A program made the translations under genes and the position numbers. A DNA stretch of 64,000 nt from Branchiostoma belcheri (Eukaryota; Chordata; Leptocardii; Amphioxiformes; Branchiostomatidae). Shown piece after piece: positions 33,064 to 45,500 of the stretch (position 1 is its first letter; every line of letters begins with the position of its first letter). Below the pieces are notes generated by a model. It was not told where the DNA came from. It did not search any database and saw nothing but the letters and a program-made list of their open reading frames with translations. The DNA lies in assembly GCF_001625305.1 (NCBI RefSeq), contig NW_017802447.1, positions 1,057,812 to 1,121,811 on the forward strand, given 5' to 3'.

Positions 33064-36000
33064 ATGAGTAAAAGAAAGGGAATCGCCGATAACGTCAATT
33101 CAGACTTCTGCGACTTTCTGACTGGTTGGTAATTTTTATTTGCAGACGTTTTCGCCCCCCTCCCCCTTAATTTTTTCACACGCTTCTGTATTTTCGTAAT
33201 GCAGTATACTAGTATTTTGTGGATAACTTAAAAGTAATTTTTACAAGTTCTTAAGACTACATTGATCATGAAGTGCTATGAACATCACAGGAAATTATAG
33301 CATAGCAGTCATAACAGGTTACTAGTATTTTTCTTTCTTTCCTACCACAGAACTGGCCAATTATGAGAAGAATGTCAACCGGCAGATGCACAAGTACAAT
33401 GCTTACAGGTGTGTATTTAACTTTGCACATTGTTGTACATTGTCAGCAAAATGTACTGGCTCTGTGCAAAATCACGGTTTCTGTTAGATGTTTGGTCAAT
33501 GTTGCACCAGAATTTTGTCCATTGCATAAGATATCGATATCTTTCCCAACGCATCATTTGAAAACTACAGACACTAGAACACAATCTTAAACAATACGTC
33601 CTCTACAAGTGCTATGTACGTTGTGTTTCAAGGTTCACAGGTGCAGTACTGTATGTTCTGTTGACAAGCTTATCAGGTCCCCCTATAGGGGAATAAGACT
33701 TTTGACATATGTATAACTTTGAGGAAAGAAACTTGCCACAAACTAAAGGAAATTGGCCAGTATTTTGTCACTTCACTCCAGGAAATGATTTTATGCAACA
33801 TTTTATCATTTCATTACAGGAAAGCTGCGAGTGTGCTGGCCAAACATCCCACAAGAATAAGGAATGGCACAGAGGCTAGAAAGCTGGTGAGCTATTCAAA
33901 TTCTAGCTTGTTTTTGCACAGCTTTCCTCACTCCACCAAGGTGTAATCTCCAAGCAGATCATACGGTGGCAAGGCAGTATCCATTGGCCAGAGGAGTGTC
34001 CATTAGCCACCGAAGATCTGCCTGCACTCGCACAGGGAGGAGCACTTCCTTTCAAAAATTGTGTTGCTGCCCCTCCTTGTGCCCCTATTAACAGCAATTG
34101 AAAAACTGGCCACGCTAAGGTTTTTACAAGCGGTTTATAGCTTGAATCTGGGACAAATTCAGTCACCCGCGCACATCTCAGTGGGAGTTCCCCCCCTAAC
34201 TGAATCAGATACAATTCTGTATGCTGGCACTGTGATGCTTTCTGAAACATGGATACTTATGGTTAAAATTTAAAACCCCATGCCAGACATTACAAAACAC
34301 AAGGTGAACCTTCTCCTCCGGATCCATTGTTTAAACTGCCCAATACATGTATAACAGTTGGTGTTGTGACCCATAGACAGACTTCCTGTAACGGCCAACC
34401 ATGCAGCCCCACAAGGAGGACAATAGCCTTGCCCGGTGGTTAGGGCAATAAACTACTTGGCAAACACATTCTGAGTAGGCAACAACTAGGTGTTAATAGC
34501 CTTTGACGTTTCGACTGCAGGCAGATCTTCGGTGGCTAATGGACACTCCTCTGGCCAATGGATACTGCCTTGCCACCGTATGATCTGCTTGGAGATTACC
34601 AAGGTGTACAATGGGTACCTGACTTTTGTTGGGGTGGCAAAAAGCAGTGGAATCCGGAAGGAAAGGTCTGCCTTCTATACTTCTACTACCATGCCTTAGG
34701 CAGAGTTGATTACCAAACCACTGCCCCTACGGCCTGAAAAGGCAATGGGATTACCTTTACACACGTATACCTTTTACTCCAATATGCAAATGTGCTATTG
34801 AAAGTAACTTCATTTCTTCACGTGATTTGTTATGATACTTCTTTTCACTGTATAGGATGGAATTGGAGAGAAGATTGCCAAGAAAATCGATGAGTTTGTC
34901 CAAACTGGGACATTGCAAAAGCTAGAAAAGGTAGGTAGATATCCTGACTTTTGCATTAAGTAATGAAAATAACCAAATTGTCAAAAGACTTATACTTTAT
35001 ACACTGTAGTAATATCTACCAGAATCCTAAACAATTAACCTTCCGCATGCCAAGATAGCCATTTGGCACAAACTTAATGTTAATAGTAGTTATGAGGTGA
35101 GATAGCAGGGATAAGGTTAATAATGGCAGATGTTATGGTGTTTGTTTTGTGCAGATGTGATGGTGTTTTGTGCAGATGTTATGGTGTTTTGTGCAGATGT
35201 GATGGTGTTGTGTGCAGATGTGATGGTGTTTTGTGCAGATGTTATGGTGTTGTGTGCAGATGTTATAGTGTTGTGTGCAGATGTTATGGTGTTGTGTTTA
35301 TTTTCAGATCCGAGCCAGTGATACAAACCAGGCCATCAACCTCCTGACCAGAGTGACTGGAATTGGGTGGGTTTCTCCTCATGTTTGGTATGATAGTCTT
35401 GCAGTGCACTTTAGTACATGTACAAAGGTGCCAGGTGATATTTCAAGCCCTGTGTATACTTAACTCCATCCTTAGATATCGTAAGTTTACATTCAACAAT
35501 ATTTTTTTTGTTCATAATATGAAGTTGATTCATGAAGAAGTGTTTGTTGGTTTGAAATTACAGACCTGCAGCTGCAAGGAAGTTGGTTGATGAAGGCATA
35601 ACAACCATTGAAGGTAGGTCAGACTATGACCTGTCACACCTGGTGTTTGCACATCTAACTGTAGATGTTGTTTAAACCTATCTAGTGATCATGCCCCTAC
35701 TGTATATGAGTAATATTTACTTTCCCATTTGGTGTTTTGAAAGTTGTAGTGACTTTTGATTGATTTTGCTGATTATCCAACATGTAGATCTCAGGAAGAA
35801 CCCAGGCAAGCTCAACCACCATCAACAACTTGGGCTCAAGTAAGTCTTCAGTCTTGCCTCCACTTTCATAAAGAATGTTGTGATCATGAGAATCAAATTT
35901 ATATTTGTAATACCAATAAATGACAGTGCAGATGGCTTTACTAGTCATTATAAAACTGCTAACATACTCCCCCGTAAATAATTTCATCAGGTTGGAAGAT

Positions 36001-39000
36001 ACTTATGGTATAGAATTTTCTTCTTACACAACCATAGGGTTTCTCACCTGCTTACGTTTCAATGTCTATCAGACACCTTCCTCAGAGCTTCTGACTGGAG
36101 TTCTGCAACTCGCCGCTATTTAACGCCAAAGTAGGTGGCGCTTTTGCGGCGAGAATGCAATCACCGGGACGAGGGGGGATACAAGCTCAGCCACGTTTGG
36201 GATTGCATTCTCGACGCAAAAGCGCCACCTACTTTGGCGTTAAATAGCGGCGAGTTGCAGAACTTCAGTCAGAAGCTCTGAGGAAGGTGTCAGATAGACA
36301 TCGAAACGTAAGCAGGTGAGAAACCCTATGGTTGTGTAAGAAGAAAATTCTATACCCTGCTAACATACTGATGCAAGAAATTTATCTTTAATGTTTGACT
36401 CTAGGTATTTTGAAGACTTTGAGAAAAGAATTCCCAGAGAAGAAATGCTTGAAATGCAGGTAATTAAAAGAAAATCTACATTTTGTAATATGGAAACTGA
36501 GTATAGCAGCAAGTGTAGTACATGTGTAAACTGCTAGATGTCTCCCTTGAACTGTAGATTGTTCATGTTACTGTCATTTCGAGTAGGGATGAGCTCGAGC
36601 CGAGAGAACCGCCGCTCGTGGCACCGCGGCTCGTGGCACCGCCGCTCGTGCCGGAAATTGGAATGTCACATTAAAGAGATGGGGGACATAAAACTTTGCT
36701 TGGGGTCACCGCACTGTGGGGTCACCGAGTTGATTAAGCACACTGGTGGTAAGATACACATCATATGAAACAGTGTGGGTACTGCGTAGATGTTGGAGTC
36801 AAGTTCTATTCTAGAAGTTTTTCTCGTCGAAAAGAATTTGAATTTCCGCCCCTCGTGGCGTTTTTTTTATAAGGCATTAGGGGCGTGGCTCTTTGGGTTA
36901 ATTAAGCACACTGGTGTTAATATGGGTATCAAATATAACAGTAGGGTACTGTGGAGTTGGTAAAGAGTTCTACTCTTAAAGCCTTCCTCGTCGAAAAGAG
37001 ACAGCGTTTAGAACTTCCGCCTCTCGTGGCAGTTCCCATTATGAAACATTTGGGGCGTGGCTCTTTGGGTTAATTAAGCACACTGGTGTTACGATGGGTA
37101 TCAGATATAACAGTGCGGGTACCGTAGAAAGCAGGAGAAAGCCAAAAAGTTCTATTCTAAAAGTCTTTCTCCTTGAAAAGAGACAGCATTTGTAATTTCC
37201 GCCTCTCGTGGCAGTTGGCCATTATAAGACATTGGAGGCGTGGCTCTTTGGGTTAATTAAGCACACTGGTGTTAATATTGGTATCAAATATAACAGTACG
37301 GGTACTGTGGAGTTGAGGAAACCAAAAGGTTTTATTCTAAAAGTCCTTGCCCTCGAAAAGAGACAGCATTTTGAATTTCCGCCTCTCGTGGCAGTTTTCC
37401 ATTATGACGGACTTTGGACTCCAGCCCGACTAAGGACCCCTCCCGTAAAACATAACTCAGATGGTCTTGTTTGCCCAACTGGTATAGAGACCAGGACCAA
37501 ATAGACAGGGTCAGACAGCATTTTGAATTTCAGCCTCTTGTGGCAGTTTCCATTATGACTTAACTATGCCGGACTTTGGACTCCAGCCTGACTAGGCACT
37601 AAGGACCCCTTCCGTTAATGTTATCTCAGATGGTCTTGTTAGCCCAACTCGTGTATGGAGACCAGGGCCTTGTGATACAGGCATTTATTGTTTTGTTTCT
37701 ATGATTCCATAACTAAATATTCTTGCTATGTACAGCAATGCAGTAAGTAGCTGGGATAATCCATGTATGATGTACTGACAGTCTACAGCCTGTCAATAGC
37801 AGGAAAAAATCCCGCTGGTGGTCGACGCCATCTTGGTTTGACGGCATTATAGAACCGCCGCTCGTGCCAGTGCCGCGAGCCGCGGTGGCATATTAAGCGG
37901 TTTTCCAAACCGAGACTACCGGCTCGTGACGCGAGACCATCCCAGATGGTCATTTCCTTAGGTATATATCAGACACAAAATCAGCTGTAAGCTCTCCTTT
38001 GTATTTGCTATTTCAAAGTGCAAATGTTGCCTAACCAAGTCCATTATCAATGTCAAAGTCATCTTATACAAAGGGTCAACAGCTTTTAGATATTAGGCCC
38101 TTGTAGATCTTTTTTTTTCAAACAACATTTTTTGTTTGTTGCAGTCACTGATTCACGGGGAGATCAACCAACTGGACAGTGACTATGTGGCCACCATCTG
38201 TGGCAGCTTCAGAAGAGGTAAGTAAGGAAGTTTTACACAGTACACTCTTTACTAGAACACAAATCATCTGGTATGCCTAGTATCATATCAAGCAATGAAA
38301 AAGAACACAGTTTATAACTCACTGTATGTAATTGTCATAGATCCATGTTTTTTTAATCCTTTTTGAAAATTTGAGCACCGAAATATAACATCATCATCAT
38401 TACCACTATGGTAATAAGTCATTGAATTGGTTGAAAGGAATACTAGTATACACCTATGAAAGCTCCAACAACAGACTGTGTGAAGGATAATTCTACTGCT
38501 GTTAAAAACATAACTTGAATATGACTTCTTGTAGGTGCAGCATCTTCTGGTGACATTGACATCCTTCTGACTCACTCATCTTACTCTAGTGGGGATAAGA
38601 AAAAGGTAGTCTCTTTTTCTTTGACCATTTATTGTGGTGTCTTACATGTAATTCATTGACTTTGTCAGTCTTTGTAGCAAATGTAGCACTACAAGGCAAG
38701 CTGATTGTAGAAGCCATCTATACTGCAGTACATAGATGGACTGATAGGTGTCATGCATGAGTTGCAAAGCAACAGCTGAAAGTATATATTTCAGTAAATG
38801 TGCTTCATTGAGTTGCATTTTGAGATTAATACCATTTGTTGTATAGCATATGCATTGTACAGTATGAGTATATGTACAAAGTATGTGTAATAAAGTTTTA
38901 AAAAATTAAAAGAAATCTAAACCACTAGTTTAGATACACTGGCAAGGCTGAGAGAACTTGACTAACATATGATTATAATTCTTGTTTCCAATTTTTCCAG

Positions 39001-41399
39001 CCTGAGCTTCTGAAGGAGGTTGTCCGTCATCTGGAGAAAAGCAAGTTTGTTGTGGACACCATCTCTCTGGGAGACACCAAGTTCATGGTAAGAAGTTACA
39101 ATGTATAAGGGAAACTGACCAATGGTGAAGTCCATCAGAAATACTATGGTTCATCTATGTGTTCTACAATATGATTGGTGCTTGTCCTGTATAAAAATGT
39201 ATCTACCTGTTATATGTGATATTCACATAGAATAGACATTTTCTTGAATTGATACAACTGGTAGTCATGTACAAAAACGCAGAAAAAAGTTAGAAATAGG
39301 TCATTTTTCAAACTGTTGTTTTTCTTGCAAAGGGTGTATGCAGACTGCCTGCTGGGAAAAGTAGTAAGGAGAGAGTCTTCAGGAGAATTGACATCAGGTA
39401 TGTGGACTGTACTTATGGTAATTATTGCAGATCTTGAAAAATGTTTTAGACTGCAACTCTTTCAAACAGGTAACAAACATTCCCATATAGAAGGCCTTAG
39501 TATCAAGAACACTCTAACATTGCTAACATTGTGTCATAAGTAGATACGTGTGGAACTATTTTAATAGTAAAAGATTGACATGGACTATATGATTTGTTTC
39601 AGCAGTTGAATTTTTTTTAGCTGTTTATAACTCAAAAAGATCAAGCCAAGTTTCTTGGTATGTTCAACACGTATACTTTTATATGTACCACTTTACTTTC
39701 TACCTCCTAACTCTACAGACTATTGCCCAATGACCAGTACTACTGTGGAGTGCTGTACTTCACTGGCAGCGATGTCTTCAACAAGAAGATGCGAGCTCAT
39801 GCCTTGGAGCAGGGCTTCACTCTGAACGAGTACACCATCCGACCCCTGGGCAGCACAGGTGGGATTTTTACTGGCTGCAGAGGATGGGAGCTCTAGCTAT
39901 GTAGTTTAGGCCATTAGACTGTGTATCAATTTAGATTGTTAGTTCTTGGATTTGTGCAAAAAATCAATGCAGCAGGCAGGGAGAAAAATAATCAAAACAG
40001 AACCTGAATTTTAAACTCTGAAAAATGAAGCAGGCAAATCTGAGAAGCAAGAAATTAAATTGATGTGGCCTTAAGAAAATTTGACGATTACTGGATTGTG
40101 ACCATTAGATGACAAAGACTTGGTATTGCATCTAGAACAGTGCCTGTCTAGTTCTATGGCTGTATGGGTTAGGGTTAGGATCAGACAGGGTTCCGGACTC
40201 TCAGTGTATCCAAAAAAACACAGATTTGCCCCAGGCACAGTTCTGGATACAACACATGGTTAACCAGGATGCTGGTTATGTTATGTTTCTTAGATGAAAG
40301 GAGAAAGTCCGAATATTGCTGTTACCAAGTTAAGATATGTTGTACCATGGAGGTCAGAGTGTGACTGGTTAACCTTCTCACCTTTGTTAAAAAATGGATC
40401 CTACTAGCAGACGTGATGTCATTTTACGCAGTGTAAATTCCAGCTATTAGTGCTAGACGTGTTTAACAATAGCTGTCATCTATGCAGCATGAAACTTACA
40501 ATTTTGCTCTTTTAGATTTGCTTCTTCTATCGTACATTGTAGTACAATTTATTTGCTTGTGTTCTATGGACAAAAATTAGTTGCAGCAAGCATGTATTAA
40601 AAGATTAAAAATCTCCATTGATGGAGCTTTATATCTAACGTGAATAGTATTTTATCCAGTCTGAAACTCAGTCTTGTTAGGTATAGGTCTGCTCCCAAAA
40701 ATTTGGATTTTAGGCTAGTGTTATGTATGTTATGTGTCTATCCAAAACTTAAATGGAGAAACCTTAGACATTTACCTTTTTTTAGCAGGTCTAAAGCTTG
40801 ACCGGTTGATTGATGAGTATGATAGTGCAGGATGATTCTAACTTGTTTATGATGATGACCCGTGTTTACCTATAAGANNNNNNNNNNNNNNNNNNNNNNN
40901 NNNNNNNNNNNNNNNNNNNNNNNNNNNNNNNNNNNNNNNNNNNNNNNNNNNNNNNNNNNNNNNNNNNNNNNNNNNNNNNNNNNNNNNNNNNNNNNNNNNN
41001 NNNNNNNNNNNNNNNNNNNNNNNNNNNNNNNNNNNNNNNNNNNNNNNNNNNNNNNNNNNNNNNNNNNNNNNNNNNNNNNNNNNNNATTGTAATATCTTTT
41101 TTGGGGATTGAAAATTATGCTTTACTATGAAGCATATCTTATACTAGTATTCTTAATGCATCACAAGTATTCTTTGCACTTGGAAATGTGTGAAATACTA
41201 GTATATGTTTCTTGTTACTTGTTACATAAGTAATTGAATGTTTTTGTTATATAGTACTGTTACACAGTATCTAATTTTTCCTTCTCCGTACTTCACAGGT
41301 GTGCCAGGGGAAGCCTTGCCTGTCAGCTCAGAAGAAGACATCTTTGATATCATCGAGATGAAGTACCTGAAACCATCACAGAGGAGCGAAGGCCAATAA
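33064..41399 (+). CDS. POLB: DNA polymerase beta, complete, 14 exons
   Basis: Exons: 33064-33124, 33351-33408, 33820-33886, 34856-34930, 35308-35366, 35564-35613, 35788-35839, 36405-36459, 38145-38217, 38535-38605, 39001-39087, 39333-39397, 39719-39858, 41299-41399. All phases join to 337 aa (human 335), and 14 exons matches the human gene. This is the nuclear gap-filling polymerase of base-excision repair. The N-terminal 8-kDa lyase domain keeps the Schiff-base lysine K72 ([10 protein letters not shown]) and the GIG helix-hairpin-helix elements (GIGEK, GIGPAAAR). The polymerase domain keeps the metal-binding aspartates D190 and D192 (SSGDIDILL) and D256 (RRIDIR), plus YFTGSD and the C-terminal EYTIRPLG. 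The first donor (GTTGGT) is weak but is the only one that keeps the frame. The introns are crowded with repeats and one assembly gap; all exons are intact. Confidence 0.97.
33936..34606. mobile_element. Non-autonomous DNA transposon with 8-bp target duplication (hAT-like MITE), in POLB intron 3
   Basis: The terminal inverted repeats are about 85 bp and nearly perfect: 33944-34028 pairs with 34514-34598, starting TAATCTCCAAGCAGATC and ending in its complement. They are flanked by direct repeats CCAAGGTG at 33936-33943 and 34599-34606, consistent with an 8-bp target-site duplication. There is no transposase frame. The hAT assignment rests only on the duplication length. It interrupts a SINE-like repeat. 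Confidence 0.7.
34599..34765 (+). repeat. SINE-like dispersed repeat, right part (interrupted copy)
   Basis: The sequence after the transposon (ACAATGGGTACCTG..., ...CTTCTACTACCATGCC..., ...ATGGGATTACCTTTAC) matches 45725-45870. Its left end (CTTTCCTCACTCC) lies on the other side of the inserted element at about 33923-33943. There are therefore two copies of one dispersed family in this window. Confidence 0.6.
35126..35297 (+). repeat. 21-bp minisatellite in POLB intron 4
   Basis: About eight tandem copies of a 21-bp unit (GCAGATGTTATGGTGTTTTGT, with T/G variants), the first copy slightly longer. The array stops only 10 nt before the true exon 5 acceptor at 35307. Because 21 is a multiple of 3, several frames stay open, which explains the repetitive ORFs here; it is intronic. 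Confidence 0.9.
36008..36356. mobile_element. Near-perfect 350-bp palindrome in POLB intron 8
   Basis: Arms 36008-36162 and 36201-36356 are reverse complements with only a handful of mismatches over about 155 bp; the loop is 38 nt. A 13-bp word CTGCTAACATACT occurs just right of the element (36357-36369) and again at 35956-35968, about 40 nt left of the arm, possibly an insertion duplication. It has no coding capacity; a recently inserted fold-back MITE is the simplest reading. Confidence 0.7.
36650..37405 (+). repeat. Tandem repeat of about 170-180 bp in POLB intron 8
   Basis: Four diverged copies are marked by the word TTAATTAAGCACACTGGTG at about 36730, 36897, 37069 and 37251, each followed by GGGTATCA.ATATAACAGT and, further on, CGAAAAGAGACAGC and CCGCCTCTCGTGGCAGTT. 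The sequence is non-coding, satellite-like, and may form the core of a larger non-autonomous element reaching to about 37950, where CCGCCGCTCGTGCC words recur. Confidence 0.75.
37381..37680 (+). repeat. Second tandem duplication in POLB intron 8
   Basis: Two copies of a unit of about 160 bp beginning near GCCTCTCGTGGCAGTTTTCC and containing GGACTTTGGACTCCAGCC, AAGGACCCC and CAGATGGTCTTGTT...GAGACCAGG. It follows directly on the previous array and shares its first 20 bp. Confidence 0.7.
40878..41085. other. Assembly gap (208 N) in POLB intron 13
   Basis: A run of N. The flanking exons 13 and 14 join in phase, so no coding sequence is expected to be missing. Confidence 0.99.
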
Positions 41400-42526
41400 C
41401 AACCAGGCTCCAAACATCACTCAACACCCCTGCATTTCGGTGGTAGCATCCAGTCTGTCACTGAATTTGGATCTTTCTATTGTTGTAAAGGGGGTGACAG
41501 TTCGGAACATTGCTTGGTATTTGTGCATTTGTACCTATTCGTGAAAGGGGAAGTTAATCTTCTGGACTTGCCATGTTTAAAAATGTGGGTGAAGCTTATG
41601 TCAAATCAATCATTGTTTTTTCCAAGAAATTCATACATAGACTTCAACACTCTTTCTAAGTGAAGGTCTTACATGTTCCCAATGATTACTGTACAGTTAA
41701 ACATGAAACAGCTAGGGTTTGTTTTATGTCACTACTATAATAGTCATTTTATATCATGCCAGATAGAGCAGAGAAATTGTGAAGCATAAGTATTTGTAAT
41801 GTATTTTGCAGGAAAGCAATGTCACATCATTCTGTTTGAGATTTAATGGGAGTCTGCAACCTCAAAACAGTCTTCACTTTCTTGACTGTTACGAAAACAG
41901 AAAGATAACCATTTGACTTATTCTCTTCAAATGCCATTGTTGTTTGATACTTGAGTAGATCAGCAAATGTAAGTGTTAGAATAAAAGATATGTGTAACAT
42001 TAGTGAAATACACTTTTGGTCAAGAAGTAATTTTACATTACTAGTATTTAAAGCAATCAAGTACAACTTTGTTCATGACAGGCAAAAAAAGTCCCGCTTA
42101 TAAGTTAAAACAAAAGTTATCAGTCTATGTTTGATGTTATTTGTATCCACATGCCAGCTGGCCTGTAACTATAACATCACACTTCTGTGTATATCTGTTT
42201 CAGGAAGTTAGCCGGAACTTCTCAACAAATGACACTTAACAGCTGCTTTGTTTTATGTGGTAAAATTATTAGCATCTTGGAACTGTTCACTTTAAAGCTT
42301 CCTCAGATTAGTATCATATGAATTTTATTAGTTACCGTCAACAGTACCAAATTGAGAGAATACAGAAATGAATCGTAACCAATTGCATGCTGCACTGAAG
42401 AAAATCATAATCATGTGATGCCTATTCGTAGTTTCAATTATATCACATGTATACTTGTTATTCAAGTTACATCTGTTCATATGTGAGGTAATGTACTAGT
42501 AAAGGGTGCAATGCATGGGACTGTTG

Positions 42527-42532
42527 AATAAA
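42527..42532 (+). terminator. Candidate polyadenylation signal of POLB
   Basis: AATAAA 1.1 kb after the stop, followed within 20 nt by a GT/T-rich stretch (CTCTTGTTTTTGTTGTTTC). Other signals could be used earlier. Confidence 0.5.
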
Positions 42533-42539
42533 TGGGAAA

Positions 42540-45500
42540 CCACATGCTCTTGTTTTTGTTGTTTCTTCTAAGTTTTGCACCCCTCCCCCATCCAATATTT
42601 CTTTCTTGCCGCTGAAGGCTGATGATAGATTTCCATCTTTGGGTGATTTAGAGTTTATCTTGTCCCCTTCACCTGTGAAGCATCTTCACACCCAAACATT
42701 TACCAGCTGTTTGTAATATTGCGTACCCACGCTGTAATATTTTTCATAATTTCTAAAACAAAATCTGTTTCATTACCATGATTATATTTCCTAACCTATC
42801 TCTTCAGTGACGTTTTTGAGTATCGTAAATCGTTGCCAAGGAGTAGAGCGGACCGAAAAACTCAAATTCCGCACAATTTTCCCTCTGTATCTCTCCTAGT
42901 TCTATATCACATTGTCTCTCTGTTACAATTCCTCCATAACGGATTATTATTTCCGAGAATGCCACATCTGTTTTGTCCCTGTCAATACAGCAGGCATGTT
43001 ACCGGACGTCCGAGGCACCACTTACCGCCATTCCTGCCGCCCTTCCTGTCCCCTTCATCTGGCCACAGTCGCCACATCATCCTCCCATTTACTGTAATTA
43101 CTCCTCATTTGCAGGATTTATTGTAGCGAAAATGACTGTGGTTTCGGAACAAGACAACCGATTAAAAGTTCTGTGGGGTGACTCAGGGTTGGCACGCCTT
43201 TCTTGACGCTCAGGAACCGTGCTTGCTTTGAAGAGGTGCCAGGCCTAATCATCCCGGCAATGTTTCCTCTCGCTCTAACCTTCCCGAGCTGACAGTGATT
43301 TACACAAGCCGATCGTACGACGCCCTCTGGAGGATTCTAAGGGAAACAGGTGTTTATGAGTGTAACGAACCGGTAGATGATGATGAGGAAACATCTTTCT
43401 TGCTTCTGCTGGTATTTTTTTCAACGATTCATAAAAATACGATGTTTTCATCGGAATATTTTTATACTTTCAGGTTTAGAATTATATTATCTTTGTAGCG
43501 TTCTTTCTACTTTTTTATCTGACGTTTTTATTTTCAATCTAATTGTTAATTACTTTTATTTCAGTTGATAGACTTGATCCGTCTCCCCGAATTTATTATG
43601 GGTCCCCTCCATTGGTAACTTGGTTTTCTTCAAAGTTTTTGTTATGGACGTTCAGTTAACATTTACGATGCTTGTAATGTAGATCGATTAATTGCTTGAT
43701 TAACTTAATTGATTTGTTAGTTAGTTCTATCGATGGCCCCATCCGGACTAGAATGAACCCTGCTTCGTTTAACCGCAAAGATGAGATACGAACGCCTGAC
43801 CGATAGAATGAATCAACGAAGGTTATGTGGCCCTTATTATAAAGTGGTTGTTCTGGTCAGCAGGACGGAGCCATGAACTCTTCACCTCCCTCATTTCCTG
43901 TCCAGGTCCTGCACAAATTTGTTTCTCCACGCCAGAACTCCGCGGCAAGCGATCCGTGCATCAACAAACCACCGGCGGCCCAGCCACTGACGCACGCGTT
44001 TTGTTGAAAGTTTTGGCGGGCCTAAGCCGGGTAAAGCCGGTGTGAATGGCGGTCCCGGTCCGGGTACGGTCCGGGCTGTACGCGTGGTGAATCACGCTGC
44101 AGGTGGATCAAAGTGAGGGATCACACAACCCACGTCTGCAGCTTCCGGAGAAAGAACAGGGGATAGGGTTTCTGAGGGCGCTACGAACACAGAAAGTTCG
44201 GCTATGTTTACTTATGATCAAGCTGAAAAGCTACCAGTTCAGGAGAGACCGTGGAAGTACTAGTATTGCGCAGTGGATGCAGTGGAAAATTGAAATACAT
44301 TTAATTTGTAAATGCTCTTGCCGAACGAAACAGGCTTTTTGATGGCTATGAAATATGAAGGCAAACTTTATTTGCATAGTCAAGTGCATAGAAGGGCTCT
44401 GAACCCAGTTAGGTCATTTTAAACCTTGAACCATGGTATATGACTATGGATGATGATGGATAACGTTATTTGGCGTTTTATTACAACAGTTATGATATCA
44501 AACACATTACTATACACACGTATGTTTTTAGTTTGACTCTTCCAGGTTTGACGTTCAACCACAACATCGTGGGTTCCTTCAAACATTCACTGTTTTCCCT
44601 ACATTCCATTCCATATTTGTCACCACCATTTATCGTAATAGTAAGGACAAGCCCGCGATTCTTATCTCGTGTTCATTTACTCAAATAAAGACCATTTCCG
44701 AACAAGGGCAAACACCGCATATTCAACACTCCATCCCTCTGACCTCACCGATATGCTACAGCGATAAACTGACATGTCGCGACAATATTTGTGTCATTTA
44801 TTACAGGTTACGCCTCAAACCGTCGTGACCTTTTGACCTTCGCCTGCTCATATCATGGCAGTGAGTGTACTAAAGAGCTTTATTGCTCTACAATAGTAAC
44901 AATGTACAATGTGTGACAACAAGAATGTCACGTAGACATGATTTGGTCTCGGCTACTTGCACTTTTGGAATGAAGTACTATATAAAATAGATGCATGTAT
45001 GGATAGACATATTGACATGTAATATTGGTAACATCAAATCAAGGACATTTGTCCGCGCTATTGAGTGCATCAAATTTCCTTTTACTACATAATGTAAATG
45101 TTACAAGAACATTTTGTGGTGGACCACGTGTTACCTGTATTCGGTTATTCGACTTTTAAAAGACTTTGGTTTAGTTGGAGTCGGGGAATTGTTCAAGATC
45201 CAAACAACGTGATACCTGATGGTCTACAAAGTCTTTTCATAGTTCGCACAGCGCTCAACACAAAAATGGCAACATTGCAACGCAATTGTTGTGTGATTAT
45301 CATCCTTAAAAAACGACCATAAGACCGAAAAGCAGTACAAGATTAGCAGAATTCCTCTGTAATTTTGCCCGGTGTTGTTGACGCATATTTGTGTTTACGA
45401 GAACACACCTGTGTCGATCCTGTGTCCCACGGTTTTCTACCGAACACTTACGCACAGGTGTTACTGTAATTCTTTCCTAAACACCCCAAGGTGAACGGGT

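Noticed and set aside
35117-35347. Several overlapping repeat-peptide frames on both strands
   Set aside because: Produced by the 21-bp minisatellite inside POLB intron 4; the frames do not match the phase of exon 5.
40862-41092. Open frame across the N gap
   Set aside because: It consists of unknown bases only.
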